From positions 31,097,001 to 31,161,000 of the forward strand of contig NC_134013.1 of NCBI RefSeq assembly GCF_040712315.1: a stretch of 64,000 bases of DNA. Reading direction: 5' to 3'. Positions within the stretch are counted from its first letter, which is position 1; every line of letters begins with the position of its first letter. The DNA comes from Castanea sativa (Eukaryota > Streptophyta > Magnoliopsida > Fagales > Fagaceae). Made by a program: the position numbers and the translations under genes. Shown here piece by piece: positions 1 through 11,349 of the stretch. Under the pieces are notes generated by a model that saw only the letters and a program-made list of their open reading frames with translations, had not been told where the DNA came from and searched no databases.

Positions 1-309
1 CATATCTCTAAACACCTCCATATCTTTATTTATTTCTCTTACAATACCTCTCTTCTTAGAAAGCAACATAACCAATGTCATAACACAAAAAACAACTCCA
101 GCATCAACTATGAGCTTGTGTATTTGCTATATTTAACCTTCATATTATCTATCTCATACTTCCACAAATTTTACAAACTCATTCCTCACAAAAAATCCAT
201 ACATACTTCTCACATATATTTCTCATCTATCTTACAAATACCATATCTCACAAAACATGTATATTTCTTACCATCTCCATACATCTTAAAAGATGTCAAA
301 TACTCTTCC

Positions 310-465
310 AAGAACATATTACAAAAGCCCTTTCTCATGGAAGGCATATGAACATTAAAGACTAAAATTCCTTCTCTTAGAAGGCACAATGATTTCATAT
401 TAAAGTCATTCTCATGAAAGACATAAATTTCTAACACTAAAAGTCCTTCTTATGGAAGGCAATAA
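310..465. repeat. degenerate minisatellite, core CCTTCTCATGGAAGGCA
   Basis: Variants of the core CCTTCTcATGGAAGGCA recur near 330, 370, 410 and 450 with AT-rich spacers that also share text (AACATTAAAGACTAAAA, AACACTAAAAG). The core is itself a short imperfect palindrome (CCTTC...GAAGG). Copies are too diverged to give an exact period; about 40-45 bp fits. Confidence 0.4.
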
Positions 466-1052
466 TACTTATATTTGACTAAAAACCTAAAAGAGTATTA
501 TACAGGGAAAATCATTTAAGTGCATGATAAAGAGGATAACCTTAACCAACCTATGCACATTGCTGGACATATTCTCTATATCTCCAGTTGCACCCATTTT
601 TCCCCTTCAATCATGAAGTTACCATGAAAGGACTCATAATATCATATTGTACCGTTGGACTCATCTTATCATGCTGTTGAAATGTTATAAGTCCACTGTT
701 ATTATACGACTGGAGCTACAAACTATGAAAATAAATCATTATATTTTTATCTTCAAATTTATATTATTAAGTATATTTTATTCATTATCATTATACCACT
801 CAACTAATGTTATTATACAGCTGGAATGTTATCAGCTCGTTAATGCTATACAGCTAGAGCCACAAATCATATAAAGTACAAAGTGATGCTATACGGCTGA
901 AGTCAGAAACATACAGGATAAGTCAATATTTCTCTATCTTCAAGATTATATTATTAAGTACATGTTAACTCATTATCATTGTACTGCTGGATGCAAGTTA
1001 CTTTAACATCATCTCACTATTTAATAAAACATGATCTCACTAATACTTCATT

Positions 1053-1205
1053 AATGAACATATTATTCGAACATAAACCACTGATGGACATATATTATTC
1101 AAACATAAACCACCGATGGACATATATTATTTGGACATGAATCATGACTGGATATAAACTATTTGACATACATTATTTGGACATAGACCATTGCTAGACA
1201 TACCT
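1053..1205. repeat. degenerate tandem repeat, core GGACATATATTATTTGGACATA
   Basis: At least four units of roughly 30-38 bp share GATGGACATATATTATT followed by (C/G)(A/G)AACATAAACCA. The first two are nearly identical and the later ones diverge. No coding potential. Confidence 0.5.
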
Positions 1206-2252
1206 TATTATATTGAACATGAACTATACTACAGTTGGATATGGACTATTGGACTCATCCCATTATTGAACGTATGACAATTAATTAATCATTCTAATGG
1301 ACACCACTTAACACACATAATAATAACATTCAACTCACCTTTCAATCAAATCTATTATGCTAAATATATTATTTATTTAAACCATTATCATGATTCTAAG
1401 ACTTTGGGTTTAATCTATTTTGTAGGCTTAAAATGCACTGGAAGCCATTGGTCTATGCAGCCCAATGTCGAGTTCCGGATTGGACTCTTCAAAACAAATT
1501 CGAGTCTAGCAAAGTCACACTTCCAGCGGAAGACATGTGGCTATGTGCAAAACGCCCCTGAGGCAAAACCCTACCTAGTGAATTTCAAGTCTCAAAGATT
1601 CCACTGATAAGAATAGAAGTTACAAGCACAAGGAATCTTACTTATCTCGAAGCACCTACCTATAGTAGAACTTATTAATCTATACGGAATCACAACTCCA
1701 ATCCCCAATTAGACTACATTTAACATATTTCTCCTTTGCACAAATCTCTTATCTATGACTAACACCATTGTAACCCTTTATTGTTGTAGTTGTTTTTTGT
1801 AGTAATTTCACACAAAACGTTCATAAGATCTTCAACTATTGGTGCTAGAGACTTTGCTTGCTACAGAATCCAAAGTTGCACGAGTCGCAACAATATCCCC
1901 TTCTGTTTTCTGAACTCACTAGTTCAATAAGTGGAGGCTAGGGTTTTAATATGAAAGCTTTAGATTAATAATAGCCACTTAAAATAAAACGTAATTGGCT
2001 AAACTAGAAATCTTGTGGCTAAATAGATTGAGAGGTATCGAGCTTCATTTATTCTTGATAGATTGACAGGTATCGAGACCTATAGTTTCAACTTTCTAAA
2101 GTAGTCTTGTATTTTCAATTCATACCACTTGATTATGAAAGTCATATTTCTTGAAGCTCTAAAAACTAAGACTTAGATAAATCTAAAGTGTGTTTTAATC
2201 TCGGATATGCCAATACATAAAAATATGACACTTGAAATTTTAAAAAAAAGAA

Positions 2253-2597
2253 GGTAATTATACACATTCAATGGGTCTTGAATCCATCATCCATGACCTC
2301 ACTTTTTACTTTATTCTTACATGGTAAAGAGATACCAATTGAGCTTGATTTCATTGGTTGACACACTAATGTTTTTATATGGTGTATAAGACTGGACTTG
2401 TTAGTTCAAGCGAGTACCTCTCCATACACTAACTTTGTGGGGGCCCAAGGAGCTAGGTCAAGGAGGAGGGGCTGCATTATAGTATATAATATTTCTAACT
2501 ACTTATACATGTGTAATAAACATACCAATGTTACCCCCACTTCATACCTTGGAATCTTTCCGTACTCCTTACACTAGTGAATATGCATCCTTTGGAG
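2253..2597. repeat. tail of a further (third) copy of the duplicated block
   Basis: This stretch aligns, with many differences, to 8040-8260 and 28830-29060. It shares GGTAATTA-ACA, TTCTTACATGG(T/A)(A/G)A, GACACACTA and ends with GAATATGCATCCTTTGGAGA. That last string recurs exactly at three places (about 2578, 8239 and 29038), each at the end of a block. An unrelated stretch of about 110 bp lies inside it (about 2396-2510). It implies a tandem array with at least three copies of the block. Confidence 0.5.
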
Positions 2598-2602
2598 ACT
2601 AT

Positions 2603-2742
2603 GGGCTCGTTTTTTTACCATTGGTTAAATAATGGTTTTCAGTGTTTAAATAACATTACATGTATTTTCACACACTTTTTCACTTATACATATTTCCCAA
2701 AAATACAAACAATGTTACTAGAAATCTCTTACCAAACAGACT
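2603..2742. mobile_element. MITE with GGGCTCGTTT / ACCAAACAGAC ends
   Basis: A 140-bp element matches the better preserved copy at 13359-13496: AATGGTTTTCAGTGTTTAAA, CATTACATGTATTTTCA, AATACAAACAATGTTACTAGA and a closing ACCAAACAGA. The ends are imperfect inverted repeats of the GGG(T/C)CGTTTGGTA type. No coding capacity. The superfamily is uncertain because no clear target duplication is visible. Confidence 0.55.
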
Positions 2743-3680
2743 CTATACTGTCACTAGAGCAGATGTATCCGTTTTTCTTTTCTTTTTTTTGGAGGAATGC
2801 ATATGTATCCTTCTTTTGGAAGAAAGAAGCTCAAAAAAAGAAAAAGAAAAAAAGAAACGTCATAATCAATTGAGGTGGTTTTAGACGGTATAACCTTACC
2901 CACTTATCAATAATCTCAAATACTTAAAAATAAAAAATAAATTACCCCTACCCTCCAATTTCATACCCAACAAAATACTTTTATTAGTGCTCACAAAAGC
3001 GAAGACAAGGAAATCCTTTATTGAAATTGACTTTCATCCCCCGAGAAAGGAATCGAAATGGAGAGTTTAGGTTTGGAAGGGAAAGTGTTGGCAATGTTTG
3101 AAATTGGACCCTGTGAAAGTGCTTACCAGATAGGTTACTTAATAGGCTAGAGGTTCTCCAATCTTTTAAGAAGCAGGCAGGCCAGAGACCTCATTCTTCA
3201 AGACCAACTACTACCTTTTGCCCAAACCCCACAAGCATAGCCACTTCTCAAATCACCCACTGATAATAACAAAAAGAAGTTTCCAAGTTATTGGGATGAA
3301 CTGATAGGAACAACTGAGGGAAGTAGAGTTCCTGTTCTTCATGTAATTTTTCATTTGAAAGCCAACAAAATACTTTCATTTTATTTATCTTAGTACAGTA
3401 TTAGTTACTTTCTAGTTGTTCATGTGCAGATAATACTAAGCAACTTCAGGAAAGAGCTTGGTCCTTTTCTTCCATAGAACAACTTAATTTCCAATGCTGA
3501 TAGCCCAGATGACTGTTCTGATGTTCTCATTGTTAGTGATTCCATGGCCATGGTGGCACATAATGAGGATGCATATGTTGCTTTGTTTGGCCACACATAG
3601 TTTGTTATATTCCATCCTATTCTAAAGTTTCACAAAAACCTTGTCAAGTCAATCAAATTTTATTGGTTTTTATAGCGATT

Positions 3681-3770
3681 AATTCTGGGGACATCAACTT
3701 TGGCACAATTTTGTGCTACAATTCGCCACATCTTGAGTTGTGATTAGTAAGGGTGTGTCTTTTATAACTT
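3681..3770. mobile_element. one arm of the foldback MITE family, in pseudogene intron
   Basis: The segment ACTTTGGCACAATTTTGTGC ... AGTTGTGATTAGTAAGGGTGTGTC matches the right arm of the foldback MITE at 7268-7545. It sits in what was intron 2 and is absent from the live copy at the matching position (near 26660). Only one arm is present, so it is a fragment or a highly eroded element. Confidence 0.6.
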
Positions 3771-4496
3771 GTATCATTTCTTATGTGGGTTTGCAGCTTC
3801 ATGGATTGGTAAAAATTCTCACTCACCAAGAATCTGTATGAGACTAGTGTGTTATACCCAAACTAATACTAGAAACAATCTGACCAAAGAAATTTGAATC
3901 ATATTCTACTTGTGACCCCACCCCCTAAAATTTTCAACAAAAAAGAGAAATGAAGAAAAGAACAGAAAATCTACCATGTAAGTATCAGACATACATTCAT
4001 AGTTTCAATTATGGATTCCTTAGTGTGGACTAGGCTACAATGTTCTCACTTCAACTGAATTGAATTTAACTTGTTTTCATAATACTTGGGTGAAAGATAT
4101 GTGTTTATAAACAAAAAGATGATAGATATGTCAATAATTTTGTTGTTATGTATACTTCAGGCATTCACACTAAATTCAGTATCCCCAATTAAAGACGAGA
4201 TTGTGGCCGTGGCATTGGATGTAACTTCATCTCTAGGGATCTCCTTGAAGCATCATGCATTGACGATGCAGTAACTGTAAGATGTTTTATAGACCTTCTC
4301 ATAGAACTATAGTTCATGTTGATTATGGAAGGTTATATCATGCCTTGTTACTTCAGAGAATTCATTCATCAGAAGTTTCTGTTGGACATAGTTATAATCT
4401 TATTGAAATAAGAACACGTAAAATTTTCAACATTAAAACGACATCAAGGAACTGGATTTCAGTTAGAGAAGTTAGAGCAACACCATTTTTCCGGGC

Positions 4497-5589
4497 TGTA
4501 AAGTTGTGATTTACAACTATGTTTTATGTTGGCTTTATTCCATGACAAAAAGTGTTGTAATTGCATAAATTTGTTTCCTTGTATTTTTGTGAGATTTTAT
4601 TGTATTAGGTTTAGTATTAAATTGGTGAAGACTCAAGCTTAATTGAAGATCAGTGCATGCACGATTAGCTCACGAGAAGTTCGCGAGAAGAGTTCCCGCA
4701 AAAAGGGCATGTGAGAAGCACATGACTGGAAGCTAAAGAGTTGTGCCAGACTAACAATTTCGCGAGTGTCTTGCGGGTAAGGCCTTCCCGCAAGATACCC
4801 ACAAAACTCTTTGCTTGAAGGATTTTTAAGTGTGATTTTCTTACCATTCACCCATACTATATATATCCTTATTACTCACAAAAACAAGTAAGGGTCATTC
4901 AAAGAGAAAAACCCTAGATAGATTTTCTACAACACACACACACCCATCTTTTGAGAGAGAGAGATACTCATCCTTAGTGAGAAATCATTCTAGCCTCTTC
5001 TCCTTCCCTTTCCCATTGTCATACCTTGAGAGGAGATTTGTACCCAAACACAACTCACACCTTTTGAGAGTGTAGTAAGTGTTTTGGAGCTTGGGAAGCT
5101 TTAGGGATTTGCCAAAAGAAGGCGGTGAGGCTTGGTAGATGCAATTAGGTGTATTGCGGGATCCAGAAAGCTAGACAAGACACGGTTCCGAGAAGCCTTT
5201 TTGGAGTAGGAGCTTGGAGGGCTTAGGTACATTGGGTAGATTAGGCTTGGAGGGTCTCTTGCTATTCGTGTATCCCAACTTATTGTCTAGTGGATTGATT
5301 TACCGCTTGGCGGGGGTGGAGAGGTTTTTCTCTGAGTTCTTCGGTTTCTTCTTCGATAACACATCGCCGTGTTATCTTGTGTTTGCATCTCTCTTCCCTT
5401 ACTCTTGTGCTTTACTTTTATTGCTTGTTGTTCATGTTTATGCACTAGAGTAGTATTGGTTGATTGTGCTTCATTTACTCTTGTTTCTGCACTTAGATAA
5501 GTTAGAGTAAAATGAACCGAGCCGTAATTGTTTTTTTAATTTGGGGTCTAAACAAGCTCTTGTATTTTAACACAAATTTGATCTTTCAC
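4497..5589 (+). mobile_element. solo LTR (1,093 bp) in pseudogene exon 5
   Basis: It starts TGTAAAGTTGTG and ends GATCTTTCA, the usual TG...CA of an LTR. It is flanked by CGGGC (4492-4496) and CGAGC (5590-5594), an aged 5-bp target duplication. The live gene has CGTGC once at the matching site (27470s), so the empty site is known. A TATA-like ACTATATATATCC lies at 4856-4868. No internal retroelement region remains, so it arose by LTR-LTR recombination. Orientation is inferred as + from the TATA and the downstream leader-like sequence. Confidence 0.85.
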
Positions 5590-6188
5590 GAGCAAACATG
5601 TATCTCCATCTTGTCCAGCAGCCATCAGGTATGCAATGAGGCACATCTGGATATGTGGCTACGACATTTTATACTGAAGCACCACGCCTCCACACCAAAC
5701 AAACCAACCATACGTTCACCACTTTACAAATGTTTCCTGATGTGGTGAACCTCTTTGCTCACTTGGAGTGGCGTCATGGCAGCTTCTATGCCAGATGCAG
5801 TTTTAGCAGATATAACTAAACAAAAAGTTTCAATTGGTCATCTACTCCAATGGAAAAATAAAATCACGGATTTTGTTTGAAGGTACAAGATGAAAACTCC
5901 GTAAGCAGGCAAAGAAGAGCACTTGTGCTACCAAAAACGCCAAAAAAATAATTCCTGTCACTTCTTGGAGATATGGCTTATGCAAAATATCCAATCTACA
6001 TGAGAAGTAATTTGAAGAGTGTTTGACTACCCATTGTTGAGTAATTACTCTCCTGATGACCCTTTATGCCATATTCTCAAGTCCAATGCTTTACACACTA
6101 TTTACGGCTGTAATAGATCTAGATGAACAAACATTCTCTATTATTGAAGGGAATCCAAAGAAAGGAGAAGCTTCTCACGTCTTCACTA

Positions 6189-7097
6189 TGTTAGGTTCTA
6201 AAATTTTAGAACAATTGGAAAATCGTGAACATAAACTTGTCTAGATATAAATCCTAGAGTCTATAGGTATTATTAGACAATGCTCAAGGTGATACAAGTC
6301 AAGATTCAAGAACATACAAGCTGCAGAAAGAAGAATTCGAAATTTGCCTGGTTCGATCGATCGAAAGACAAGCTCGATTGATTGAAATACGGGTCTGCAG
6401 AATTTTAATTAAGCCTAAACAACAGTTCAAGCCCAAAAAGGATTAGGGTTTCAACTCTACTTCTTCTAGTATATAAAGGAAACCCTAAGCATGTTTTTAA
6501 AAGGTTTTTAAAAGAGAGAGAAGAGTGTGCCTCTTTTGTAGATCTTGGGTTTTGTACCCAAAAGCTCTCTAGAGTCTTTATTGAGTTGTGTGTTGAATCT
6601 TTTGTGAGATCTGAGAGGTGTTTACTTTCATACACATACATAGAGCTATCAAGATCAAGATTCACATCAAGAACTTGATGGTTGTTTTAGTTGCTGCATA
6701 AAGAACTTAAAGAAGATCTTAAACCTTTAAGCGGAGTCTCAAAGTCACAAGTAGGTGAACTTGTGGTTGCTGTAGATTAAGGAGAGAAGTAGTTCGTGAA
6801 CTTGGAGCTATCATGGGGTCATGGTAGTAAATTTTCTACTCGAGGTAGCAATAGGATGTTAGTGGTCTATCATAGTAGATCTGTTTTTTACCTTGAGAAT
6901 AGCTAGGTTAAATCCTCCCCAAGTTTTTTACTGGTTCAGTTTTCCTAGGTCATCAAATCTTTGTGTTCTTTATTTTTCGCTACTTTACATGATATAGCTT
7001 TATTGTGTTAACTTAGATCTAAATAATAAACATAAGTATTCACTTGGTTAATTAATTAGATTAAACAATCTAGTTTACAGGGATTTAAAACTTAACA
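6189..7097 (+). mobile_element. solo LTR (909 bp) in pseudogene exon 7, related to the LARD LTRs
   Basis: It starts TGTTAGGTTCTAAAATTTTAG, ends ACTTAACA and is bounded by perfect 5-bp target duplications CACTA (6184-6188 and 7098-7102). The uninterrupted exon is seen at 28101-28146. The 3' half shares long stretches with the LTRs at 35232-36069, 43018-43857 and 59548-60364, such as ACCTTGAGAATAGCTAGGTT and GGTAGTAA-TTTTCTA. It also shares the CGATCGATCGAAA motif, so it belongs to a sister family of those elements. TATA-like TAGTATATAAAGG lies near 6468-6480. Confidence 0.9.
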
Positions 7098-7194
7098 CAC
7101 TATGTCATCAAAAGAGTTCGAGATTCCACAATAAAAGCTCTTAGCTGCCTGCTTCATTTTCCATAATTGGAGGAACTCATTTCTTGAGCCCCTT

Positions 7195-7700
7195 AAAGTG
7201 GGTTCATAGAGGCCTAGCATGTGGCCATCAATATCGCATGGTTGCAACCTGATCCCATGCATATTATAATAGACCCTTCACCAATCACAACTCGCCATGT
7301 GGCGAGTTGTGGCACAAAGTTGTGCCTTTTTTGGTGGTCCTAGCACAACTCTATTTGATGGGAAAATGATAGGACCACCGAAAATGGCACAATTTTGTGC
7401 CACAACTTGTCACGTGGCGAGTTGTAATTGATGAAGGTGTGTCTCCACATGGCCCACAGACACTCCTTCACCAGTCACAACTCACCACGTGGTGCGTTAT
7501 GGCACAAAGTTGTGCCTTTTTTGGTGGTCCTAGCACAACTCTATTTGATGGGACCATCTAGTTCAGCTCCCAATGTCATCAATTTTGTCACTATACTGTT
7601 AATTAATATTAGTCACCGTGAATGATAAAATTGGAGCATCCATTCTGCACAACATGGTCACTGTGAATGATGAAAGTGAAGAGTGGCCATTCTGCACAAC
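7195..7700 (-). pseudogene. pseudogene remnant of the glyoxalase-family gene (exons 3 and 2)
   Basis: The reverse strand carries the last exon (about 7195-7248) and part of exon 2 (about 7548-7690) of the gene at 28211-31276. The last exon has a 2-bp deletion after ATGCGAT and an extra C before the stop. Exon 2 has lost its 3' end to the foldback MITE and contains an internal tandem duplication of about 50 bp near 7609-7700. Exon 1 is absent. The tail-to-tail arrangement with the neighbouring pseudogene is kept, which shows the two were duplicated together. Confidence 0.85.
7268..7545. mobile_element. foldback MITE with partly duplicated arm
   Basis: Two arms of about 75 bp are inverted copies. 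The left arm (about 7268-7342) reads CACAACTCGCCATGTGGCGA ... GGTGGTCCT. The right arm (about 7371-7445) is its complement, ending GAAGGTGTGTC. A third, direct copy of the left arm follows at about 7463-7537. Each direct copy is followed by ACTCTATTTGATGGGA, of which TATTTGATGGGA is exon 2 sequence of the glyoxalase gene. Host sequence was therefore duplicated along with the arm. A single-arm relative lies at 3681-3770. Confidence 0.75.
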
Positions 7701-7930
7701 ACATGGTCACTGACTCACTGTAAATCCAGATTAGCAACTGGCATTTTCAACCATAGTGGAAATCAAAGCATTCCTATGAAAGTTATTATCTTACAAAGTC
7801 GTTTTTCCCACTGCCCCATAGCTCAAATAGTCAATTAGAACTTCAAAAAATTGTGACACCAGACAAGAATGACAAAACTTTTTGGTACCTAATAGGCAAA
7901 TCACCAATAATGAAAAACAATGGCTCCCAA

Positions 7931-7935
<5 letters not shown>

Positions 7936-7966
<31 letters not shown>
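7936..7966. repeat. (TA)n microsatellite
   Basis: About 15 uninterrupted TA units. The matching place in the live block (near 28735) has no such run, so it expanded after the duplication. Confidence 0.95.
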
Positions 7967-7968
<2 letters not shown>

Positions 7969-9649
7969 ATTATAGGGTATAGACATTCAAAGTTGTTTGA
8001 AAGTTGAGTGTAGTTTTTCTTTTTCTTTTTTATTAATTGGTAATTGCACACTCTTGATCTTACAGCCTCATTTTTGACCTTGTCCTTACAAGGAGAGGAG
8101 ACATCATTTGAACTCGACCTCATTAGCGGAAACACTATTTTTTACTTAAGGTGTATACTATATAGCTAAGTAAACATAGTTAAATAGCAATACTACGTCA
8201 CCAGATGAAGCATATCTTGGAAGCCATTTCAAACTGGAGAATATGCATCCTTTGGAGATTAGCATGTTTAGTTTGGAGTATCTCAATTTCCATATCTCAA
8301 CACTCGAATGTCATCACTGTGGACATAATGAAAATTGTTAGAGTCGCCACCTAGTTTTTACAATGGTCTAGGAACCATATATATAGCATCCTCTCAAGGA
8401 AAGACTATGGATCTTATTACCAGAGATATGGGTTTGGAGTTAGGTACGTTCTTGGGAAGGTATTAACCGTTAGGCACCCAAAATCGCCCAACCCTAAGAT
8501 TGACCTCTCATCATTGCGCCTTACATCTTAACCTTGATAAAATCATGTTCAATACTTGTATTCTAACTCACACACACACTAGTATACATCTAAGCATACA
8601 ACATGACATCATTCATCCCAAAACACATACATATCCATTCATAAAGCATAAGAAACCAAACCACACATAACCCTAACATTCGTCTAATCATGGCATCAGG
8701 GCATTCATCACATTATAAACCCTAATCATACATCTAAGCATGCTCCATCACAAACTCCATATTATACCAAGGCAGCAAAATAGGCATGACTAGCAAACAT
8801 AGATCATCACATGTATTCCAAACATAGATCATCAAAGCAAGACGATATCACAGATGCATGGGCATTTCCAATGATAACTTACCTTAAAGCAACTCAACAC
8901 CTATGGCATTATGCATGAGCATATGAATGCATGATCATATGAATGCATGGTCATGGCATTGAAACAAAGCAAATACAAGATAAACCCAAATTCTAACATA
9001 TGATAGCAAATAAGCAAACAAACATGTGAAGTAAAGACTTTGGAAACATAACAACATGGAAAAGAAGCTAAACAAGACAAACATGTGAAATCATAAGCAA
9101 AACAAAAGAAATAAAAAAAAAATTAGGGTTTCTAGGCAGCGGCCTACGCATGCAAGAACAAACTTGTGTGCACAGGCAAGATTATGCGTATGCAAGTTCT
9201 TGCCCAAAAAACCTAAAAACATGGAAATATGGTAGGACCTCAAAATAGAAATTCTAGCAACCTAACATGCATTTTAAACATACAAAAACATAAACCTAAT
9301 CTAGAAAATCATATTAAAACATATTATAACAAACAAATAAAGAAAACAGAAAGATCTAAAAGCAAAAAAATGAAAGAAAGGAAAAAGAAAAGTTTAGACT
9401 AGATACCTCAAAAAAGGCTCTTCAAGCTTGATTTTTTATTGTTCCTCTTAGTCCAGTCTATTCACAAACCAATAAGAAAGTTGTTAGATATACTGAATGA
9501 ATGTATTGTATTTCTCAGAGAATAAAATATACATGAGTGCCTTTATATAGGAGGCAAAGTGTGTAGTACAAGTATGTGTGCTATACAAGAAAATAAGGTG
9601 GGCCTAAAGACCACAACCCTATTACACGTTAACAGCCCCCCTCAAACTC

Positions 9650-11130
9650 AAGGTGGGTGTGAGACCAACTTGAGGTTGTCAACCAAAGCACGAAGGCGTC
9701 CCTTAGGATGTGACTTGGTGAAGATATCTGCAAGTTGATCTTTAGAGGAGACCGAGAACAGCTTAAGAGGACCATGGACAAGATGATAACAGATAAAATG
9801 ATAGATGATCTTAATGTGTTTAGTTCATTCATGGAAGACATTATTGTAAGCAATATGAATGACACTCTGATTGTCACAATAAAGAGGAGTAGCAGAGGAT
9901 GTGGACACACATAAGTCCTTAAAAAGCCATGTAGCCAAAGGAGCTCAGATGTGGTATCAACAAGGGCACGATATTCTGCTTCAGTACTAGATCAGACCAT
10001 AAGGGTTTGTTTCTTACTTCACCAAGAAATCAGAGAAGAACCAAGAAGAAAGCAATAACCAGTGGTGGACTTGCGTTCAGTGGGATCTCTTGCCCAATCA
10101 GCATTAGAGAATGCATGGAGAACAAGAGAAGACTAAGCAAAGTAGAAAAAGCCATGCAAGAGAGTGCCCTTTAGGTATTGAAGAATGCGCAGAACAACAA
10201 CATAATGAGGTGATTGTGGAGCAGATAGATACTAGCTCACCTAGTGCACAACATAGGAAATGTCTGGAGGAGTGACAGTGAGATAAACTAAGCTGCCAAC
10301 CAATCGTCTGTAAAGAGAAGGATTACACAATGGTCCCCCCCCCCCGAGGGAGTCAGATGTGCCTTAAGTTCAACTGGAATATCAGTAGTCTTGCTATCAA
10401 TGAGTCTAGCTAGAAACAAAAGTTTAGAAGTATACTTAGCTTGAGTAATATAAAGACCCTCTGTGGAATGAGTGATTTCAAGACCTAAGAAATAGCTAAG
10501 ATGTCCAAGATCTTTCATCTCAAACTGCTAACTGAGAAAATCCTTGAGTTCTTGAATGCCACTGAGGTTATCACCAGTTATGATCTTATCATCCACATAT
10601 AGGAGAAGCAATATGGTGTCTTTGTCAGAGCGATGAAGAAATAAGGCAGAATCATAAGGACTGGCAGTGTAACCCAAGCGAAAGATGGTAGAACTGAACT
10701 TGGTAAACCAAGCTCTTAGAGCTTGTTTAAGGCCATAAAGAACACGTCGAAGGTGACAAACCTTGTTTGATTCAACAGAGAGACCAAGAGGAGGTTGCAT
10801 ATAAACTTCTTCACTTAAATCCCTATTAAGGAAGGCATTTTTGACATCTATCTGAAAAATGTCTCATTTACTAGCAGCAGCAACAGCTAAGAGGGCACGA
10901 ATAGATGAGATATGAGTAACCGAAGCAAAGGTCTCTTCATAATCAAACCCATACTCCTGTGTAAAACCGTTTGCAACAAGACGAGTTTTATATCGCTCAA
11001 TAGACCCATTAAAGCGAGTCTTGATCTTGTAGACCCGCTTACAACCAACCACAAATTTTCCAAGGGGAAGAGTCACCAAATCCCAAGTATGCTTTTTAGA
11101 TAATGCATCAAGTTCCTTTTTCATTGCAAT
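9650..11130 (-). pseudogene. copia reverse transcriptase and RNase H, degenerate
   Basis: Going down the - strand, 11124-10864 carries the start of the RVT_2 domain (HTWDLV, GCKRVYKIK, QEYGFDYEETFA). Then 10800-10528 carries CHLRRVLYGLKQ, DSALFLHR and the catalytic pair in LLLYVDD, and 10518-10288 carries MKDLGHLSYFLGLEI. The RNase H part down to 9650 is broken by several stops. A run of ten C at about 10335-10344 shifts the frame. Order and motifs are those of Ty1/copia pol; the protein cannot be made as one piece. Confidence 0.9.
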
Positions 11131-11349
11131 CTGCCATAAAGGGTCAGTGGAGGCCTCGCGATAGGTGTGGGGCTCATGCAGTGTAGCAAGGATAGTATAA
11201 CAATGATAGTCAAGTAAATGTGCAGGAATGGATCCTACCCGAGTTGAGTGATAAGGTGGAATGTTTTATGCAAGATCTTTTGGAGGAGCAGGAGCAGGGG
11301 ACCCAAGTTCAGGGTTAGGGGGCTCATCTTCAACCAACTCATCTTCCAC

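Larger units (their letters stand above)
1..2250. other. AT-rich intergenic DNA with degenerate repeats, no gene seen
   Basis: No supported coding region. The first 1.2 kb holds two degenerate short-period repeat stretches, listed separately. The part around 1400-1900 is more GC-rich and has the texture of the 3' part of a long LTR or its leader. The phrase TTGGTGCTAGAGACTTTGC at about 1839-1857 vaguely resembles a gypsy primer-binding site, but I cannot pair it with a second LTR. The small open frames here show no family similarity. Confidence 0.4.
3058..7134 (+). pseudogene. pseudogene copy of the C45 / penicillin acyltransferase-like gene
   Basis: All seven exons of the intact gene at 26037-28146 can be followed, but the copy is dead. 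Exon 1 (from ATG 3058) has in-frame stops near 3148 and 3238. Exon 2 (about 3429-3600) has a stop near 3477 and another at its end. Most of exon 3 is deleted, leaving only a few codons near 3797-3811. Exon 5 is split by a solo LTR at 4497-5589. Exon 6 (about 5883-6010) has a stop in its middle. Exon 7 is split by a second solo LTR at 6189-7097, then resumes and ends at the TAA at 7132-7134, inside the same CACAATAAAAGCTC string as the live gene. The candidate nucleophile motif DDCSD is still readable in exon 2. Confidence 0.9.
2760..8260. repeat. duplicated block, dead copy of 25770-29062
   Basis: This region is collinear with 25770-29062 from the 5' flank of the acyltransferase-like gene through the last two exons of the glyoxalase gene and about 900 bp beyond. 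It is longer because of insertions: solo LTRs 4497-5589 and 6189-7097, a MITE arm near 3681-3766 and a foldback MITE near 7268-7545. It ends at the same GAATATGCATCCTTTGGAGA string as the other copies. It lacks glyoxalase exon 1, which lies outside the duplicated unit. Confidence 0.85.

Noticed and set aside
2577..2884. Open frames of 98 and 74 codons on +
   Set aside because: They run through a MITE and a poly-A/G tract; no conservation with the sister copy.
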